From: Halichondria panicea
Taxonomy: Eukaryota; Porifera; Demospongiae; Suberitida; Halichondriidae
Reading direction: 5' to 3'
Assembly: GCF_963675165.1 (NCBI RefSeq)
Contig: NC_087389.1
Location: 344,001-408,000, forward strand
Length of the DNA: 64,000 nucleotides
The notes beneath the pieces are model-generated. The model saw nothing but the letters and a program-made list of their open reading frames with translations. It made no database searches and was not told the origin of the DNA. Positions within the stretch are counted from its first letter, which is position 1. Each line of letters opens with the position of its first letter. Below are positions 46,601 to 64,000 of this stretch, in pieces. The position numbers and the translations under genes were made by a program.

Positions 46601-49600
46601 ACTGTCTGAGGCTTTGGATGTACTCCATGACCTTCGGACTCCGGTGTATGGCAAGGGGGGGCAGCCTCTTGACAGGAGTAAGTTGGCATGAAGACTGTCA
46701 GGGAAAGGTCAGCATAATTATGCAGTACATAATAGTTTCAATGGGGAAGAAGGAATGTGTGTGTGTGATCTAGTGCTGACCTCTGGTGACTTTTTGAGGA
46801 AGAACTGGACCAGTTTTAAAGCAGCACACAATCGGTCGGGACTCTCCGCGGTCTGTAAAGGATGTACATAATGCTATGTAAATATCACTCTTAGGATGCT
46901 TAGAATTCTATGAATACTGAACGTACGTTTAATGAATGGTACGTAGCTAGTGTAACAGTACCTTTTGTATCTCATAGCTGAGCTGAATAGGCTTTGAGTT
47001 GCCCTGTATGAGAGGGACAGTCGTGAAATGGTTCATATACAGTAAAAACTCACCTCAACAGTCAACTCCTTCCAAGTTGAAGCCAGCTTCACCGTAGAGC
47101 CTATCACACCACTCCTCACACCACTGCTCTCCTCTGTGCCCAACTGCTTACGGTCATCCACTGAGCACACTTGTCCCTTGTCTCTACATGGATCTACTTC
47201 GGTGATGGCTTTTGATCTCTCTGGTTTCAACGTTGCATCGGCATTTTCCAATTTGTTGACCTCTGAACTTAGCAGTGACCCTGAGGCTTTGACATTTGAT
47301 CCGGCGGTGACCTCCGAACCTTGTGTAGCTGGTAGACAGTCTCTGTGATCATCAACTTGTGGTGTGGGTGGTAGACTAGCTGTGACGTTCAATGTGTGTG
47401 AATCATGTGATAGTTGTGAGGAGATGGTTCGATAATTTGACGTAAGTGATGAATCGAGGGTTTGGGTATTGTAAAAATTGAGAGAGTTTTTGTCGAGGCT
47501 CCACCTCAGAGTGAGATAGTCCCTCAGTGAGAGCAGAGTATCAGAGCCTTTCAGATGGAGCCTAAATATATCATAATTATAGTTTAAACACAAATAATTA
47601 CCGGATTGCTTCATTACTGTACAGTATACGTACAACACAATAACATAGCATCACTACCTTATTCTAGGGTTATGCGATAGAGCCTGCACATGGAGCCATG
47701 TTGAGGAGGTCAAAGGTCGTAGTTCAACCACACACAGTCTGTTATCAACCGGTATGGGCCCAGTACTTGTCAATGCACTGCTACAGCACAAGAAATACAC
47801 AAATTACGGTAGGCCGTCTTCCAAGAAAAAAATACACTTTGCTGTAGGCCTTACCTTTCAGGGGGGGTGTTGCTAATGGTAACAGTGGGTGTGGTCTCCC
47901 CCTCCCCCGGCTGATCTTCACTGACAGGTTTGCGAGGAGGACCACGAAATGCACCACAGTTTGGGGTACGTATTCTAGGAGGCAATGTACAATTTTGACA
48001 AAAGTTTTGAGAAACTTCTTGTAAGTCTTGAAATGCCATAATGAGCAAACACAAAAACACATACACATAATTATGTATATACAATTATGCAGCCTCTAAA
48101 GATTCTTACTGAGCTTTTCTTTTCCCTTTGACTCTACCAGGCACACTTGTCACACTGCAAGTGAGAGATATGTGTACTGATTATAAGTAGGCCAGTAGGA
48201 GGAGACACACTAGGGACACACTACAGACATAACTCAAAATGGACAAATATAATTATTTAAGTGAGGTCCAAATGAGTAATGAACTTCCAACCAACGTGTT
48301 TACTCACCCATGAAAGACGAGCTCTGAGAGCCTCTTGCTGATGCCGTGGTCTCCAAGATTCTTCTTCCTGAGCTTGTTGTAACAGACCAGAGCCACCAGA
48401 TCCAGACTCTGCTTGGTCCCGTTCACCATCACAGTGTCCTTCACCTTCCCCTCACTCTACATGCCAGGGAGGGGGGGGGGTACATGTAGTTACTGTACAC
48501 ACAATCAACGATAGCTAGCTCACCTTGTCAGTTTGCAGTGAGGTGGGGCTGGCCTGCACTTGATCTTTGACTGATACTTTCTCTTCAGGGGACGGACAAC
48601 TCTTCACTGTATTTAGGGAGGACGATGACATCACTACAAATATCAAACAACACATGGTCACACCTTCTTGCTCTTGATTGCCTCCACTGCCATTGAAAAC
48701 AGGTGATGCTGGATCCATCTCTTCCATAGACGAGTCTAAATATCCCTCTGCGACCTCTGCACTCTCAGTGTCACCTTTGCATTCTTCAGTGTCACCTTTA
48801 ACTTCTGTACCCTCCGTGCTGTGAGGGTCGTCCAGTACCGAGTCCTCGTTGAAGTCACTCAGGGGAGTTTGAGGGGTGGAGCTTATTCCCTTGGCACCAC
48901 TGCCAGCTTTCTTGGGCTCTGAATGTGAGACGTTTACACAAATAGAGATAGGGGAGGTGGCCTTACCTGAGGACTGGGGATGGATGAGGAGTGGCTCTAC
49001 TTTGTGCCAGTTACGATAATAGAAGAACCGCACCTGCCATAACAAAAAGAATTGTTGTAACTATTATCATCATTAAAATACCAGTCCATAAGATATTAAC
49101 CACAGAGCCTGTGAAGGGGAGTCTGACCTGATTTTTGGTAAGGTTGGCCATGGTAGGGTCGTTGAGTTTCTTTTGTTTGCTCTGCATGTATTTGAGGATC
49201 TTCACAAAGTCCTTGCCATGCTGGGGGAGTGGAGGGGTGGGTGTGGTTAACAGAGGGTAGGGTTGGTTAGGGCGCGGCGGTGATTACCTGCAGGAGGCCC
49301 TCATAAAATGCATCAATGGCGGCTGTAGTCCAGGCCTGCCTCTTGCCTTTACTAGGACCTGAAGACACTGCTGTTGCTGCATGAACAAAGATGTGGAGTA
49401 ATAAACGAGTGGGTGTATCAAACAATGCTGCTAAAGTAAAGTAGAACAGTATAATGAGCAGGTACAATTAACAGATGTAGTGATGGATACTTAGCATATA
49501 TACGTGTCCACACCACGCGTCTACACACTGACATACATACTCTTCTGTGAGTCCGAGGGATCAATCATTCTCCTCTTCTTGGGAGCAGGCTTCGGAGGCC

Positions 49601-49770
49601 TCACCGACTTCTGCAACACAAAGTATGTATGGTGTATTCTTATAAATCAAACACATCTGAAGTATCAATAATTAGCAAATGCAAGTAATCACCTTCTCCT
49701 TCTCTTTAGAGTCCTTGCTGCTCTCTCCATCTCCTTCTGCTGCCAGAGCTCTCTTCCTGGTCACAGACAT
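43657..49770 (-). CDS. CRAMP1: CRAMP1-like chromatin regulator (Cramped), SANT domain
   Basis: Twenty-one exons (49693-49770, 49541-49610, 49288-49376, 49128-49220, 48524-49033, 48308-48456, 48110-48154, 47855-47974, 47658-47780, 47054-47561, 46962-47003, 46781-46852, 46472-46694, 46136-46345, 45714-45897, 45555-45651, 45359-45451, 44645-45224, 44176-44405, 43995-44069, 43657-43761) give 1231 residues; human has about 1269. A SANT/Myb-like domain near residues 55-125 is the signature: KRQAWTTAAIDAFYEGLLQ, HGKDFVKILKYMQ, KNQVRFFYYRNWHKVE. NLGDHGISKRLSELVFHG and VELRPLTSSTWLHVQALSHN also match Cramped proteins, which are nuclear regulators of histone H1 gene expression. The middle is Ser/Pro-rich and low complexity with a Gln-rich stretch. 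The exon 3 acceptor could alternatively be at 49367. Two frame-neutral possible micro-introns lie in exon 5. Confidence 0.88.
45903..46092. repeat. MITE-like fold-back element, TATAGCGGGTA family
   Basis: The left end ACCGTATAGCAGGTAATTTT and the right end AAAATAACTCGCTATACAGT are imperfect reverse complements, and the sequence between includes mirrored TTTTCGTA and TACGAAAA blocks. The terminal motif matches the elements at 10633 and 54634. It lies in a CRAMP1 intron. Confidence 0.7.
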
Positions 49771-50018
49771 GACAAGGCTTGCTAAATAGCCTGTAAGCAG
49801 TGGCCGAAGGCTGCCTTGTTCATGATAGATTTAGAAAAGGCAAGCGCAAAGCAATGATTGGTGCTGGCAACGCCCATTATTAACTTTGTTGCGTAAGGGA
49901 AAGGTCGTCGTTAGAGAAAGTGTCAACGTTTTGCTATTGAAAGAGTAGGGGAACAATCGTCATAGGAAAAAACTGTTGAAAAGCTACCATTGTGCACTAA
50001 TTAGAATTTCACAGTTTA
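49771..50018. promoter_or_regulatory. Divergent promoter region of CRAMP1 and ANKRD16
   Basis: These 248 bases separate two divergent start codons. AAAGGTCGTCGTTA occurs at 49909-49922 and again just after the ANKRD16 stop codon at 51440-51453, an unusual repeat bracketing ANKRD16. No TATA box is seen. Confidence 0.45.
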
Positions 50019-51424
50019 ATGGCTGAAACAGGCACTCTGTCTCTTGAAGCAATCAACAGCTTTTTGAAAGATATTCAGCATGGAGATCTACCAGATATGG
50101 ATAAGCTTGTGTACAAGTGTGGTCTGAAATCATCTCAGAACTTTAAAGATGTGCTGATGTGCTCGAATCGACATGGTGATACTCCGTTGTTACTGGCAGC
50201 TCGTCATGGTCATACAGAGATGTTGAGAACTATTCATGAGGAGTATGACGTTTCTCTAGATCACTGTAATAAAGATGGGAAGAGAGCGCTACACGAAGCA
50301 GCCCAGAATGGCCAAACTGAATGTGTACGATATCTCATAGAAGCTGGTTCCACTCTAGACTGTCTGAAGAAAGCAGACTGGTGGGCATATGTTCACATAC
50401 TAAAGCCTTTCCTTAATTCCACATCATGATAATATAGCCTTGACTCTAACTAACCACAGGACTCCTCTGATGCTGGCTTGTACCAAAGACAGCCTGGACA
50501 TTGTGCAGACGCTAGTGAGCTATGGAGCATCTCTGTTACTAAGAAACAAGGACGGCTGGAACCCATTTCACATAGCCTGTCGGGAGGGCCATATTGCCGT
50601 GGTGAGCTTACTGCTGAGCAGCCATCCTGGGTCAGAGCATTGGGACACTGTTAGTAATAATGGGAGGACTCCTCTCCACACAGCTTCACTACACGGGAGG
50701 GTAGATATCATGAAGTTATTGAGAGAAAGGTGAGCAGTTTGTGACGTCCTTTAAATGATACTTTCTAGATCTTAATTGTGCCGTATTTGAAGCAATACAA
50801 TGTACATGCTCTATCTATCTGTGCGCTCTTGTACCAACCGCATGTATGTATGTATATACATATATGTATTGACAGATTGAGTTATTTTGCTGCAGATGTA
50901 GCTATGACGCCAATAGACAGGACAGCTGTGGAATCACTCCACTACTGGACTCTGCCAGAGGCAATAACTCAGATGCTACAAGCTTCTTACTGGAGTGTTG
51001 TGGTGCTCGGATAGACATGGTAGACAGCCTGGGGAGGCAAGCCATCCATCACGCTGCTCAAGCTGGGGCTATCAACTCTTTGCAATGTCTCATAGACCAT
51101 GGTGCTGATGTGAACAAGACTGCTAGCATTAATGCTATAACACCTTTGCACTATGCATCCAAGGTAAGAATTGATAGTCAACAATTGTAATAATGATGGT
51201 TTCCCTTGTGCAGGAAGGTCAGTCAGAGGCAGTGTCTCTGTTGCTACAGTGTGGGGCTGACCCTTCCCTCCGAGACAAGAGAGGAAGAACAGGTGATCGG
51301 GTCATGTGCTCATGTTAGGGAATTATGGTTGATGTTTCATTCTACAGCACTGGATTTGGCAAGAAATGCAAGAGAAGGCACACAAACTGTTGCATTACTA
51401 GAAACTGAACTAGTACAGAATTAA
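50019..51424 (+). CDS. ANKRD16: Ankyrin repeat domain-containing protein 16
   Basis: Five exons (50019-50380, 50460-50729, 50896-51163, 51214-51292, 51348-51424) encode 351 residues; human has 361. The protein is almost entirely ankyrin repeats from about residue 45. Diagnostic matches to ANKRD16 are GKRALHEAAQNGQTECVRYL, LDCLKKADWTPLMLACT, NKDGWNPFHIACREG and TPLHYASKEG. In mammals ANKRD16 binds alanyl-tRNA synthetase and removes misactivated serine, preventing mistranslation. The central repeats keep the KADW and KDGW positions; whether the lysines that accept serine are conserved needs an alignment. The frame closes exactly at TAA. A 14-base repeat shared by the 5' flank and 3' end brackets the gene. 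Confidence 0.92.
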
Positions 51425-51586
51425 GAAAGCGTTTTGGGAAAAGGTCGTCGTTACGACTAACTCTGTTTACACAAACTCTCTTGGTATGTGGTTCAACAAA
51501 TAAAAATTTTTTTTCAACAATAATTATATCAACAGTACAAACAACGTGGGTGAAATAAACACACTAATATCCTGTGCTATAAAAGA

Positions 51587-52047
51587 CTATGAAGTTCTAA
51601 GTACTGTGAGATGGCCAGGGGCATCAGCAAACATGAACTTTAGTTTGTAAGCCTCAGCTAGTAAGAGTTCTATTTCACTGTCTCTCCATTTTGTAGTGGG
51701 TAGGTTCTGTAAAAATACCATTATATCCTGCAAAGGAGATAAAAGGACAAATCATTAGATAGCAAGTTTAACTAAAGAGCAAAGATTAACAGTTTGCAAA
51801 AGATCACCAAACTACTATAATTAAGGATGTGTACCTGAAATTCTTTCTGTGCTTTTATTTTCGTTGAGAAGTGAGCCAACAGAGCAGCACACACGTACAC
51901 ATGGAAGTTGGCAAACCCATCTCTCTCAGACTGAAAGTGAAAACAATAATTATTGTCCTAAACACATTACGTTGAGTAGCACACTCAGTTAAGTATAATT
52001 ATTGTGAATGAATGTTATTATAAAGCTATAGGGATTGCCATGACGTA

Positions 52048-52087
<40 letters not shown>

Positions 52088-55000
52088 GTGTGTGTGTGGG
52101 TGGGTGTGGGTGTGTGTGGGTGTGTGACTGTACTAGATAAGAGTCCCATAGTCGGATGACACATCGTAGGGGGAATTCCCTCAAGAGGAGGTTGTTCATC
52201 CATCGAAACGCAAACTGGATGTATTCGACTGAGTTCCGAGTGAGGTGAACAGACAGTGACTCTGAGGGAGAACAATATCAGAGTAGCTATGGTCAACCGA
52301 ACAGTAACGACTGTATTGAAACACTGCTAAGGGTGCCTTGAGTAAGCATTCCTTGATGCGCTGTAGCTGCACCACAACAACATATAAGGCAACTGATTTA
52401 TAGCCAATTACTCAAACGTTTGTCAGGAACAACAATTACCAAGTTTGAGCATCTGTTTTGACAGCCCTTAAAATTAATGGTTTTAGTGGTAAACAACAAT
52501 CACAACAATAGCACGTCATACGTCAGCCACACAACAGTGACAAGCTCACACTGTTATATAAGCACAGTGTGTACTCACCATCCAGTCTCTTCATGAGGTC
52601 CTTGAGTGCCAGAAGCTTGGTCTGAATGCCCGGCTGAGCAAGGGTGTAGTTGTCTTGTATGCCCTCGAGCATCTTCTGCATACACCAGAAGCTGTCTGCC
52701 TCAATGCACTTGAGTGTGCCCTCGGGCAGCTTGGTGAGGTCATACGTCTCAGGATTCTTATCACCAGCTGTTTAAAGGGGGACAAAGAAACCTGCTCATA
52801 TCAACCACACAGACAATGGTCTCAATATAGGGCTTATTATTCCTAGACTAGACAGAGGCAATAGTACACTAGACACAGGCGTCAAATTGATGCAATTACA
52901 GCGGCAGAAATTTTTTTTTTGTAAGACTAAGTACAGAATGGTGCCGGCTATAATGATGGGCGAATATTCAATTAGAGTGGTGTTGTAATTACATCAGTTA
53001 ACTACGCTACTCACAGATGTAGTAAGAGAGGAAGACAACAAAGAAAGGAGTGATGAGGTCGTTGATGCCCTGGACATAGCCGCTAGCAGGATGTCTCATG
53101 GACCAGATGAATAGCACTCTCTGGAAACACTCCTGAACTATCTTCTGTTGGAAGAGGGGGATCTCAGGGTTCATCCGAGGCACGTCTATTGATATCTGCA
53201 CACACAGGGGAGAGAAACATACCACATTCAAGTTCAAGATTGTATTGACAATGTCACATTAGATGGGACAGAAAGGGGGAGAGACATCAGAGTAAAGCCA
53301 TCCCTATAATACTCTAGCACAATAATACAATAGGTCTGCATACTTGTGCTCTAGGACTATGGAGACTCATGCACTCACCTGTCTGAAGGTGTCAATGTGT
53401 TGGGGGTCCGATCTGTTGCCATAGTACTGGTCGATGAAGTTGTAGTATTCTTGTCTCTTCCTCTGCAGTGTCTCCTCACGCCTATCAATGTTGGCCGGTA
53501 CATAACCCTAGACACAAGAAAACACGTGCAAGCTAACAAACAAGACTTTGTTAAGCAGATACTACAATAGACGAATGTCATGTTATAAACACGCTGCTAT
53601 TCTAAGAGGTCAGAGGGTTGAGCTATTCAGCCTGTCAATGCACTAGAACACAAAGGCACAAAGTAGCAGAGCTACAGTTGCTCATGCCAACACAGTGACT
53701 CACACAAAGCAGCTGCCAGGTAGTAGCACGTACTGGAGATGGAATACCTGACCAGCTGAGCTTACGTAACTCATCTGCAGACAATGCACTAATGCACACA
53801 TTGTACACTGATTAGGACACAGTTTACCTAAGTCTGTATTTGGTCCTGCTAAAAGCTTTCCAAATTTTTGTAGCCTCATAGTTTCTCTGTCAGGAGGGTC
53901 AAAGAAGTCAGTGGGACTGTCTGATCTCTCCCTACCTGCAGGGAATGAATCAGTGGTATTATGTGAGCATCATGTGAGCATGAATGCAGGGACAAAGGTT
54001 AGACACAGGTATTCACAAATATTATAGTATGCACATAAATGCCGAATATAAGCAATGGATTTGTTCCATTACAGACAGTTGAATAGCAATGACTCACTTC
54101 CCGGCTGATCTGCGAAGGCCTTCCGCGGTTTATCCGACTGTGAGCGTGGTCTGGAACGAGGGGAGCCTCTGTTCTTCACCACGTCCACAAAGAATGCCTT
54201 TAGTTCAGCTAATTGCACATAAACGAAGAAATTATTCGGTCACACGCTATCAACAAGGACAGTGACACATGATCTAGCGCCACAGCTTATGAATTTTCTA
54301 TTATCTCTACACTCTACAATTAATTGTAACACCTGCTGTAACTCTATCAGGTACAGGGGGCAATGATGATCTCACTAGAGGATAAAATCACTGGTATTTC
54401 GCTGAACCCTTGGTGTGAGGGTGTCTAGGGAGGATTCACCTTTCTAATTGAACAATGCACTCAACCATACCTGCCTGATTTCCCATAGTGCAAGCAAACA
54501 CAAGATTAAAAATCCATTCTCAACACCTAATCAAAGATAGCATATCATATTCTCAGAGACAAATCCCTCGCCAAAACTCAGCTGTAATTATTTTACCTAT
54601 GCCCAAACAAACCATCCCTCTCAGCAACTAGCTACTGTATAGCGGGTATATTTTGAGGGTACAAACTCTCACAGAATGACGGTGAGAAAGGTTTTCACGG
54701 ATTTAATTTTCATATGCATGCGATATTAAATTTGCGGTATATGCTTAATCAGCGAAAACCGCAAACATTTATACCCTCAAAATATACCCGCTATACGGTA
54801 CCTCTGTGCTCACCTGATTTGCCCTTTCCCTTGGAGTCAGCCCGTGGTCTACCCCGGGCCCTTCTCTTGTCAACCTCCAGGGACGCCATTTCTGTTGATA
54901 GGTCCGAGAAAGCTTCTTCTTTATCGTCCCAAATATCGTCGGTCTCTTTAGAATATTCTTCAAATGTTTTGCTCCTTGGTCTGGCCACTCCTCCAGGGGC

Positions 55001-55500
55001 ACCCGCCATCGCACTGGGATAGGATAATAACAAGATGGTGAATAACTAGTATAGTACTGGAATGGACTTCTGAGATCATGCATGGAATCAAGATACTGGA
55101 ATGGACTTCTGAGATCATGCATGGAATCAAACAAACTACACACTATGTAAAATGTAGTTTGTAAAGGTAATATAATAGTTTAGGATATACGATACACTAA
55201 ACAACTTATAATCAAGGGAGAATAGGGTGTGGCTATATGATTCTACCAGTCCGTCTCTACCCACCCACACACTAGTCAGGTCATGTGATAACTCACCCAC
55301 CTTGGTGTTTGGGTCATTGTGTGCAGTTCAGTATCCAAACTGTGTGTGTGTACTTGTTGAGGTCTGTGTGGATAGGGGGCTTTATATAGAACCAGTGTTC
55401 ACCAATATAAAAGCTAAGGCACTCACCTTCCTGGTAACTTTGTGTTGCTTCTCTCTCCTTTCTTCCAGAATGATTGTCTGGGGGAATCACTGCTTGCCAT
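51587..55500 (-). CDS. TBC1D22A: TBC1 domain family member 22 (Rab GTPase-activating protein)
   Basis: Eleven exons (55427-55500, 54814-55013, 54098-54208, 53828-53935, 53704-53774, 53379-53507, 53015-53195, 52579-52767, 52134-52261, 51835-51930, 51587-51727) encode 475 residues; human A has 517. The N-terminus SFWKKGERSNTKLPG resembles human KQFWKRSNSKLPG. The TBC domain begins near LDELRKLSWSGIPSPVRATT and contains ISIDVPRMNP (arginine finger region), HPASGYVQGINDLITPFFVV (glutamine finger in YVQG), DNYTLAQPGIQ, FAFRWMNNLLLREFPLRC and LWDSYLSERDGF. TBC proteins stimulate GTP hydrolysis by Rab GTPases; TBC1D22 is linked to Golgi traffic and ACBD3. The A/B distinction is a vertebrate one. The 3' end LAEAYKLKFMFADAPGH agrees with the human end. 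The gene is divergent from POLN. Confidence 0.94.
54634..54800. mobile_element. MITE with 28-bp terminal inverted repeats, TATAGCGGGTA family
   Basis: GTATAGCGGGTATATTTTGA and the following GGGTA at the left end are mirrored almost perfectly at the right end (54772-54800, ending ATACCCGCTATACGGTA). The interior holds mirrored GGTTTTCACG and CGAAAACC blocks. It lies in TBC1D22 intron 2, 13 bases from exon 2. It is the best preserved of three copies in the window. Confidence 0.85.
55055..55131. repeat. 39-bp tandem duplication
   Basis: TACTGGAATGGACTTCTGAG and the following ATCATGCATGGAATCAA occur twice in succession (55055 and 55094) without mismatch, in TBC1D22 intron 1. The identity suggests a recent duplication. 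Confidence 0.9.
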
Positions 55501-55754
55501 AGCACGAACAGTACATGGTTGTCCACCTTCTCAGCTAGCTAACAATCATCAAAACCATACACGTACACAGAGCCTAGCCACACTTACCAGCTCAGCATAA
55601 TAATAATAATTACAGTGTTGTCATCATTCTGAAAAATAGGGGGAGGGGCTCAAACCTGCAAACGCCGTTGTATTAGAATCAAGTTGCGTCTATTAACTGA
55701 AGCCAAGTGGAGCAGTCCTACTCTTCTCTTCTCCTTCCATAGTTACCAGGTTAC
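55501..55754. promoter_or_regulatory. Divergent promoter region of TBC1D22 and POLN
   Basis: These 254 bases separate the TBC1D22 start codon from the proposed ATG-only first coding exon of POLN. A TAATAATAATAATTA run and CT-rich CTTCTCTTCTCCTTCC just before the POLN start are visible; the latter resembles pyrimidine-rich initiators. The role is inferred from geometry. Confidence 0.4.

Positions 55755-64000
<8,246 letters not shown>

Overview
The window is nuclear DNA from an animal. Nearly every gene is cut into many short exons by GT-AG introns, the shortest about 47 bases, and the genes sit 90-460 bases apart, often head to head or tail to tail. The gene set (muskelin, a KIND-FERM-PDZ scaffold, a PTP-PEST phosphatase, kinesin-8, CRAMP1, PQBP1, TBC1D22, ANKRD16, POLN) is metazoan. 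Compactness, intron richness and several fold-back transposon families suggest a marine invertebrate, most plausibly a sponge. That placement is an inference. All exon models were read by eye from splice sites and family resemblance. For each complete gene the exon lengths sum to a multiple of three, which is an internal check.

Left to right: muskelin (MKLN1, 5' part, -), ATP synthase gamma (ATP5F1C, -), TMA7 (+), a 2137-residue KIND-FERM-4xPDZ scaffold like FRMPD2/PTPN13 (+), a RasGEF protein (-), ethanolamine kinase (+), kinesin-8 KIF18 (-), an unrecognised 361-residue protein (+), a PTPN12/PTPN22-type phosphatase (+), a tiny predicted selenoprotein with a SECIS element (-), PQBP1 (-), an unrecognised 221-residue protein (+), CRAMP1 (-), ANKRD16 (+), TBC1D22 (-) and DNA polymerase nu (POLN, +, running off the right edge). 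A secreted mucin-like gene lies antisense inside a POLN intron. The genes are mostly unrelated housekeeping and regulatory functions. They do not form a pathway, but at least six neighbouring pairs share short divergent promoter regions.

The most interesting item is at 40021-40483 on the minus strand. A two-exon gene needs an in-frame UGA at codon 3 to be read through, and its 3' UTR carries a textbook form-2 SECIS stem-loop. I do not recognise this protein as any known selenoprotein family. Other points of interest are the nested antisense gene, substitutions in POLN motif A, a scaffold with PTPN13-like architecture but no phosphatase, an apparently shortened RasGEF domain, and several small fold-back insertions, two of which keep perfect flanking direct repeats.
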